A stretch of 64,000 bases of DNA. Origin: Ascarosepion bandense (Eukaryota > Mollusca > Cephalopoda > Sepiida > Sepiidae). The stretch covers positions 744,001 through 808,000 of the forward strand of contig JBBBDQ010001610.1 in the NCBI GenBank assembly GCA_037127315.1, given 5' to 3'. Every line of letters begins with the position of its first letter. Within the stretch, counting starts at the first letter, position 1. Positions 59,424 through 64,000 of the stretch are shown piece by piece. The notes beneath the pieces were generated by a model. The model did not search any database and had not been told where the DNA came from. It worked only from the letters and a program-made list of their open reading frames with translations. Both the position numbers and the translations under genes were made by a program.

Positions 59424-60715
59424 GGTGTCTATTGACCTTACATTTAAAATGATTTAAATTCCTGCAGGTTATAGCCGTCGGGGAAGAAAGCATGTGGAAA
59501 AGAATTCCACAGGTGGGAAGTGCGAGAAAAGAAGCTCTTGGAGTAGAAAATGCGGTTACATTTCATCGGTTTCACTGTAAAAGGGCGGGAACTATTTGCC
59601 AATCTAGTATCTCGTGCAAACTCACACCGAGGGGGCACCAGTGATTTAAGTTCATCAGAGCAGTAGCCATGAAATTATTTACAGATGATGTGCAGGGAAG
59701 CCACGTCACACCGGTGAGAGAGTGACTGCAGGCGGTCAGCTAAGTCGGTATGAATCACATTACAGATTTTTCGCTGTATTTTGTCAAGAAACCCGAGGAG
59801 AATAGCAGGGGCACCCGACCAGATGTGGCAACAGTATTCAAAACACGGGCGGATGGTAGATTTGTATATGTGCAGGATAGATTCAGGCGGAAAGAATTTC
59901 CGGGTCCTGCACAGAGAGCCGACTTTCATAGAAGCGGATTTAGCAATGGAGTCGACGTAGTCATTCCACTTCAGGTCCACTGAGAGTGTCAGTCTAAGCA
60001 GGCGTAGTGTTTTACTCTCTGGGAGGCATGCCTGTTCCATGCTAATGGAAGGGAGTTGCGGTTGTCTGTGGTGATTAATTGACAGCAGCTTCGTTTTGGA
60101 AGAATTGAATTTTACGAGCCATTTCCTACCCCAATCCACCACGGATTGGAGGTACTTTTCAAGCTCAGCCGCGAGGTTCGCCTTGTCATCAACGCCAGTT
60201 TTTGATCGAGGCGAGCGTATACTGTGGTATCATCGGCGTACATGCCTGCTTGTAATCTTATGGCATCGGGGAAAACATTGATGTCGATTAGAAAGAGCGT
60301 AGGGGAACATTAGCGTTTGTAGGGTAGTTCTGGGAAGCATGTCCGTTTAAAACTACATTCAGTGTGCGGTTGGAGAGGAATGACTGGATTAAATCCAACA
60401 AAAGTCCAGTAATGGCGTAGCTTCGCAGTTTCCGTAGAAGGCCGGCATGCCATACTCTGTCGAATGCTTTAGAGATATCCAGGGCGACAGTTCGGGCTTC
60501 ACCATTCTTGTCGAGAGCCTGGTATATATACTCGGTGATGGTCGTTATTATATCAGCAGTAGACCTGGTGAAGTTGAAGTCATACTGTTTGTACGATAGG
60601 AGCTCGTGGGCCGTGAGATGCTGAACGACCTCGGCATTGATCATGGCAAAGCATCAAGCCATGTCCACTGAGGAGGAGAGGACCTCAAACACGTTGATTA
60701 GTGGCGGTATTGAGG
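59424..60715 (-). mobile_element. Jockey-like LINE, minus strand (sister of 15355-16745)
   Basis: Lacks the 3' UTR because of the junction at 59423. Pieces: C-terminal tail 59444-59638, RT thumb 59675-60142 (155 codons, DWGRKWLVKFNSSKTKLLSI to SLHIICK), RT palm 60288-60644 (ALDISKAFDRVWHAG). The break before motif B is the same as at 16340, so the element was already dead before duplication. The frame across 59675-60142 is better preserved than in the sister. Confidence 0.88.
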
Positions 60716-61805
60716 AATAGCATTTTTTATCAAATGGGTGAGCAAAATGTTGGGAAAGATAATTGATTATTTACACTCTCCAATAAATTTTGAGTTCAAC
60801 TAATAAAACCAATTTTGACTGTAATTTCGTAAAACCAGGAATGTGTTTTTACAGAGGAGTGCTGGGAATACTATAGATATTCCTTTGTTTTAAGAAAAAT
60901 GAAAATGAAGATGATATTTATATTAATATCAGTTAGAGATTAAATTTACATATGAGAAAGAAGGATCGAAAAAATTGGCGGTATATTTATTGGAAAGAAA
61001 TAGGAACAGAAAGAAACAGTATGAAACAATAATAACGAGATCGTGTAAATAAATGTCGGAACCAGGTGTTGGATAGATATTGAAAAGACAAAAGATTTAA
61101 ACGCTAAAAAAGATAAGAATGTCGTGGTGATCCATGTTCGTTAATATCTCCAAGAACCACGGTATGTAGAAGGAGTCAAATTTCAAGGTTTTGCATTATC
61201 TGCCGACGTCAAAATGATCGTTGAATAAAAAGTCGTTGAATAGCCTTTTTGAGAAAGGAAATCTAATAATGAATAGTAAAGAATTTGGCAACGAATGTCA
61301 ATCAAAATCTGGTGAGAAATGAAAAGTTTATATAAAAATCTGCCAAACAACAAAAATTTGTAAGCAAGTTTCCGTGAAATATCGAATAAGTTAAAAGATA
61401 TTTGACATTTTGTTAGTCTTTCAATAATTAAATCTGCAAAATAACAAAATCAAATATTTCTTCATGATATTTTGACAAGTCTAAACGAAAAGACATTTTC
61501 GTTAAAGGTTAATGACGTATTAACATAGACACACATTGAAAAATATCCGATTTAAGAATAAATAAGAAATACTTAAAAGTCCATTGGTAAAATAATCTTA
61601 ATAAAGGACAAAGGCTGGTGGCTAGTCATGTTTAAACAGAAATAAATAAATTTGGCACGAAAAAATCATTAACACCTTATTTGAAATATGAAATGAACTA
61701 AAACATACTTTTGTCATAAAGAAATAAAGATTAAACCCCTTCTTAACATTCCAAAGAGAATTCTTTATTGAAAAGTACTAATCCTTTCAAAAGACCACAA
61801 TGGGA
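60716..61805. repeat. 5' flank of copy 5, mosaic (no gene)
   Basis: Left part resembles the copy 2 flank (16746-17300); a stretch at 61505-61740 carries variants of the copy 4 flank; 61775-61800 carries the variant of copy 1. About 90 bases are missing at 61500. Confidence 0.72.
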
Positions 61806-61807
61806 AT

Positions 61808-61864
61808 TAAAGTAAGTCACGTAGATATTCTGCTATAAAAATCGGGCTCTCTCACATCTAAGTC
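61808..61864 (+). promoter_or_regulatory. Core promoter of gene copy 5 (TATA box 61834-61841)
   Basis: Same conserved block. The exon 1 donor is at 61929/61930; intron 1 is 61930-62682 with TG tract 62121-62181 and a roughly 60-base deletion at 62348. Confidence 0.75.
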
Positions 61865-62114
61865 ACTTTCTTTGACAACGTTCAACTGTTGAATAGTCAA
61901 TTTGTGTTCCCACAACACAGCACCACAAAGTAAGTCACTACAATTATTATTATCGCTATTTCTTTACATTTACATTTGTGAACAATTTTATATTCAGTTT
62001 TGCTAAAGTAGAAATCTGTATTTCATGAAGCTTTATGTTTTCCGATGTCTTACCAATTACACTTTAAGTCAAATCACTGAACATCATGTGTGTTTGTTTG
62101 TGTTTCTGTTTATT

Positions 62115-62120
<6 letters not shown>

Positions 62121-62181
<61 letters not shown>
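62121..62181. repeat. (TG)n microsatellite in intron 1 of copy 5
   Basis: About 61 bp, twice the length of the tract in its sister copy 2. Frames across it are artefacts. Confidence 0.96.
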
Positions 62182-62183
<2 letters not shown>

Positions 62184-62688
62184 CCCCTATATTTAACGTC
62201 AACTTTCCACAGATTCCATATATATGGAGAAATAGATGATTCTTGTACTGCAATAGACAAATTTTTGATTGGTAGCTCCAGATGTAACAGGCTTCAACGT
62301 TCATGTCTCATTTCGGTCAATGGGAGTTTTAAGATATTTGTGCGTAAATACCACGCTGAATGTTTATTGATTACATCAACTGCATGTCCAACGTAACAGC
62401 ACATGATAATCGAAAACATATATTTACATATTTACCGGAGATGTCCGGAAAGGACAATTTACATTTTTGACGTAAGCAGGTGCTAACAGATAATAAATAA
62501 AATAAATAATGCTTTCAATTTATAAGTCGCCCTACATATTACTAAATTATAATGAAAAATATTAGTTATTACCTATAAAGAAATTCAAGATAGCTACCTT
62601 AACTGCTGCGAATGAGTGAGGGCCTGCAAACCTTTTTATACCATTTTTATATATTATTAATTATATTGAATGTTTTTTACAGATCATC

Positions 62689-63124
62689 ATGTCTGGAAAA
62701 CTCATCTTTCTTTTGGCTCTCTGCGTCTTTACTGCCTTCGCAGGTACGAATAATTAATATATTTTAAGATATACATAAATATTTTACATATTTTATCAGT
62801 TTTCTTTTAATTTTTTTAACTGAACTGTAACTGCTTTGCCCAAAATGTTCTTTTCAGATATATTGAAAGAGATTTAATCTAATATGTAGAATATATATTG
62901 CAAATATAAAAACAAATTTATTAAATAATCACATTACATTCTACAGTGAAAAAAATATTTTTTGTCTAAATTATTACATCGTTTATAAATCATTTTTCTT
63001 TTCAGTAAGCAACGTCATCGCAGAGGAACAGCAAGAAGCTTCTGGTGAAGATGTTCAAGTGACTGAGGAGACAGCCACAGAAGCTGCCGCCGATGCCGAT
63101 GCTGAAGGCACCAATGAGTCATAG
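62689..63124 (+). CDS. Small secreted acidic peptide precursor, copy 5
   Basis: Spliced 57 codons: 62689-62743 plus 63006-63124, phase-1 intron of 262 bp (GTACGA donor, TTTTCAG acceptor). The signal peptide is the consensus, with TTT at F14 as in copy 3. The only replacement against the family consensus is S54T (EGTNES). The mature part has 12 acidic residues, no basic residue and no cysteine. Promoter, exon 1 donor and poly(A) signal are all present, so it should be expressible. Function unknown. Confidence 0.85.
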
Positions 63125-63185
63125 ACAATTGAAATACTGGATATGATTACTTTTCATTTTGTTATTGTAACATTTCAATGTGCAA

Positions 63186-63191
63186 AATAAA
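63186..63191 (+). terminator. Poly(A) signal AATAAA of copy 5
   Basis: About 62 bases after the stop; a distal CAATAAAGCATCTG lies near 63421. Confidence 0.78.
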
Positions 63192-63429
63192 AGGAGATTG
63201 TTGATTTGAATTTTACGTTTTGTCCTTATTTCTATCACTGATTTTAACCTATCAAATGATTTGTAAAACTTATTTCGGCACCGACAGTGAATTTAGAGAA
63301 ATATTGTTTATGAAATATACATTTCATTTCGACAGGAAAATGTGTCAGAATTTCATTAGTATTCATTCTCTTATAATTTTTTTTTTTGTTGTTATGTTGG
63401 GCCTCTAATTTATTGGTGTCAATAAAGCA

Positions 63430-63790
63430 TCTGTGATTTGTGAAAAATTGTCAGTCCTTTCTCAAATGGTCTATATTTCGTGGACTTTAACAAATATATT
63501 ATTAAAATGTGTGCCCAGATTAATCGCAATCAACGCATGAAAATTATTGATGATATATCTCTAAAGACAAATTATTCAAGAACATCAAAATTAATCGCTT
63601 GAAACTAAATAACTCTTTGAAAATCATTACTTAGTTGTAACACTGTAAGTGATTCTATTTGCACACACGTTAAACGGAAATAGACGGACACTGGATTCGA
63701 ACGCAGGTATAGGTATTTGGAAAATATCTATGCGTGCGTATATTTTTGTTCCACAAAAGATCAAACTTTTCTTCTTTTCTTAAGACGGGC

Positions 63791-63821
<31 letters not shown>

Positions 63822-64000
63822 TAATGAAAGAAAAAGAGAGAGAAAAAAGAAAGAGAAAGTGAAAGCATGAAGAGTATAGACACCGGGGTGGCCGAGTGTA
63901 GAGAGACTGAACACAGAGTTTTTCCGAGGAATCGCTGTTATTATGAAATTTTTTTTTCTCATGTTGACGAACGAAAGGCTTCACCTGATTCTCCTCAAAT
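63430..64000. repeat. 3' flank of copy 5, cut by window end
   Basis: Paralogous to 8399-8960 and 26788-27050. GA tract 63793-63870, then TGGCCGAGTG near 63889. No gene is seen. Confidence 0.72.

Overview
The window is AT-rich animal (metazoan) nuclear DNA, not bacterial. It has TATA-box, intron-containing genes with AATAAA poly(A) signals, long TG/GA/TA microsatellites, and several clades of non-LTR retrotransposon. The mixture of RTE-like, jockey-like and R2/R4-like LINEs suggests a marine invertebrate, perhaps a mollusc such as a cephalopod. That assignment is inference only.

The only host gene I can support is a small three-exon gene on the + strand, present as five intact paralogues (coding parts 5820-6240, 18843-19294, 40276-40711, 55388-55827 and 62689-63124). 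Each has a conserved TATA promoter, a non-coding exon 1, exon 2 encoding a signal peptide, a phase-1 intron, and exon 3 encoding a short, cysteine-free, extremely acidic peptide. Every copy is 57 codons, and none matches a family I can name.

Each gene lies inside a repeating unit. A unit consists of a 5' flank, the gene, a 3' flank with a GA tract, a CA/TA microsatellite, a spacer with a decayed RTE remnant, and a decayed R2/R4-like LINE on the minus strand. Two further units (about 26.7-27.8 kb and 30.2-34.3 kb) have lost the gene at sharp junctions near 26787 and 33825. A higher-order duplication also exists: positions 1-11643 match about 49894-59423 almost base for base, and gene copies 2 and 5 share the same flanking jockey insertion (15.4-16.7 kb and 59.4-60.7 kb).

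Mobile DNA is layered over the array. Jockey-like LINEs lie at 1-2070 (+), 9402-9845 (+), 15355-16745 (-), 23838-26695 (-), 31150-31810 (-), 46808-48490 (-), 48961-51962 (+), 57196-57630 (+) and 59424-60715 (-). Two young, 5'-truncated RTE-like copies with open reading frames lie at 6573-8393 and 28129-29385. A deleted LTR retrotransposon lies at 34279-36506 and a possible SINE at 43063-43368. Several insertions are nested or differ between sister units, so their relative ages can be read. No tRNA, rRNA or CRISPR feature was recognised.
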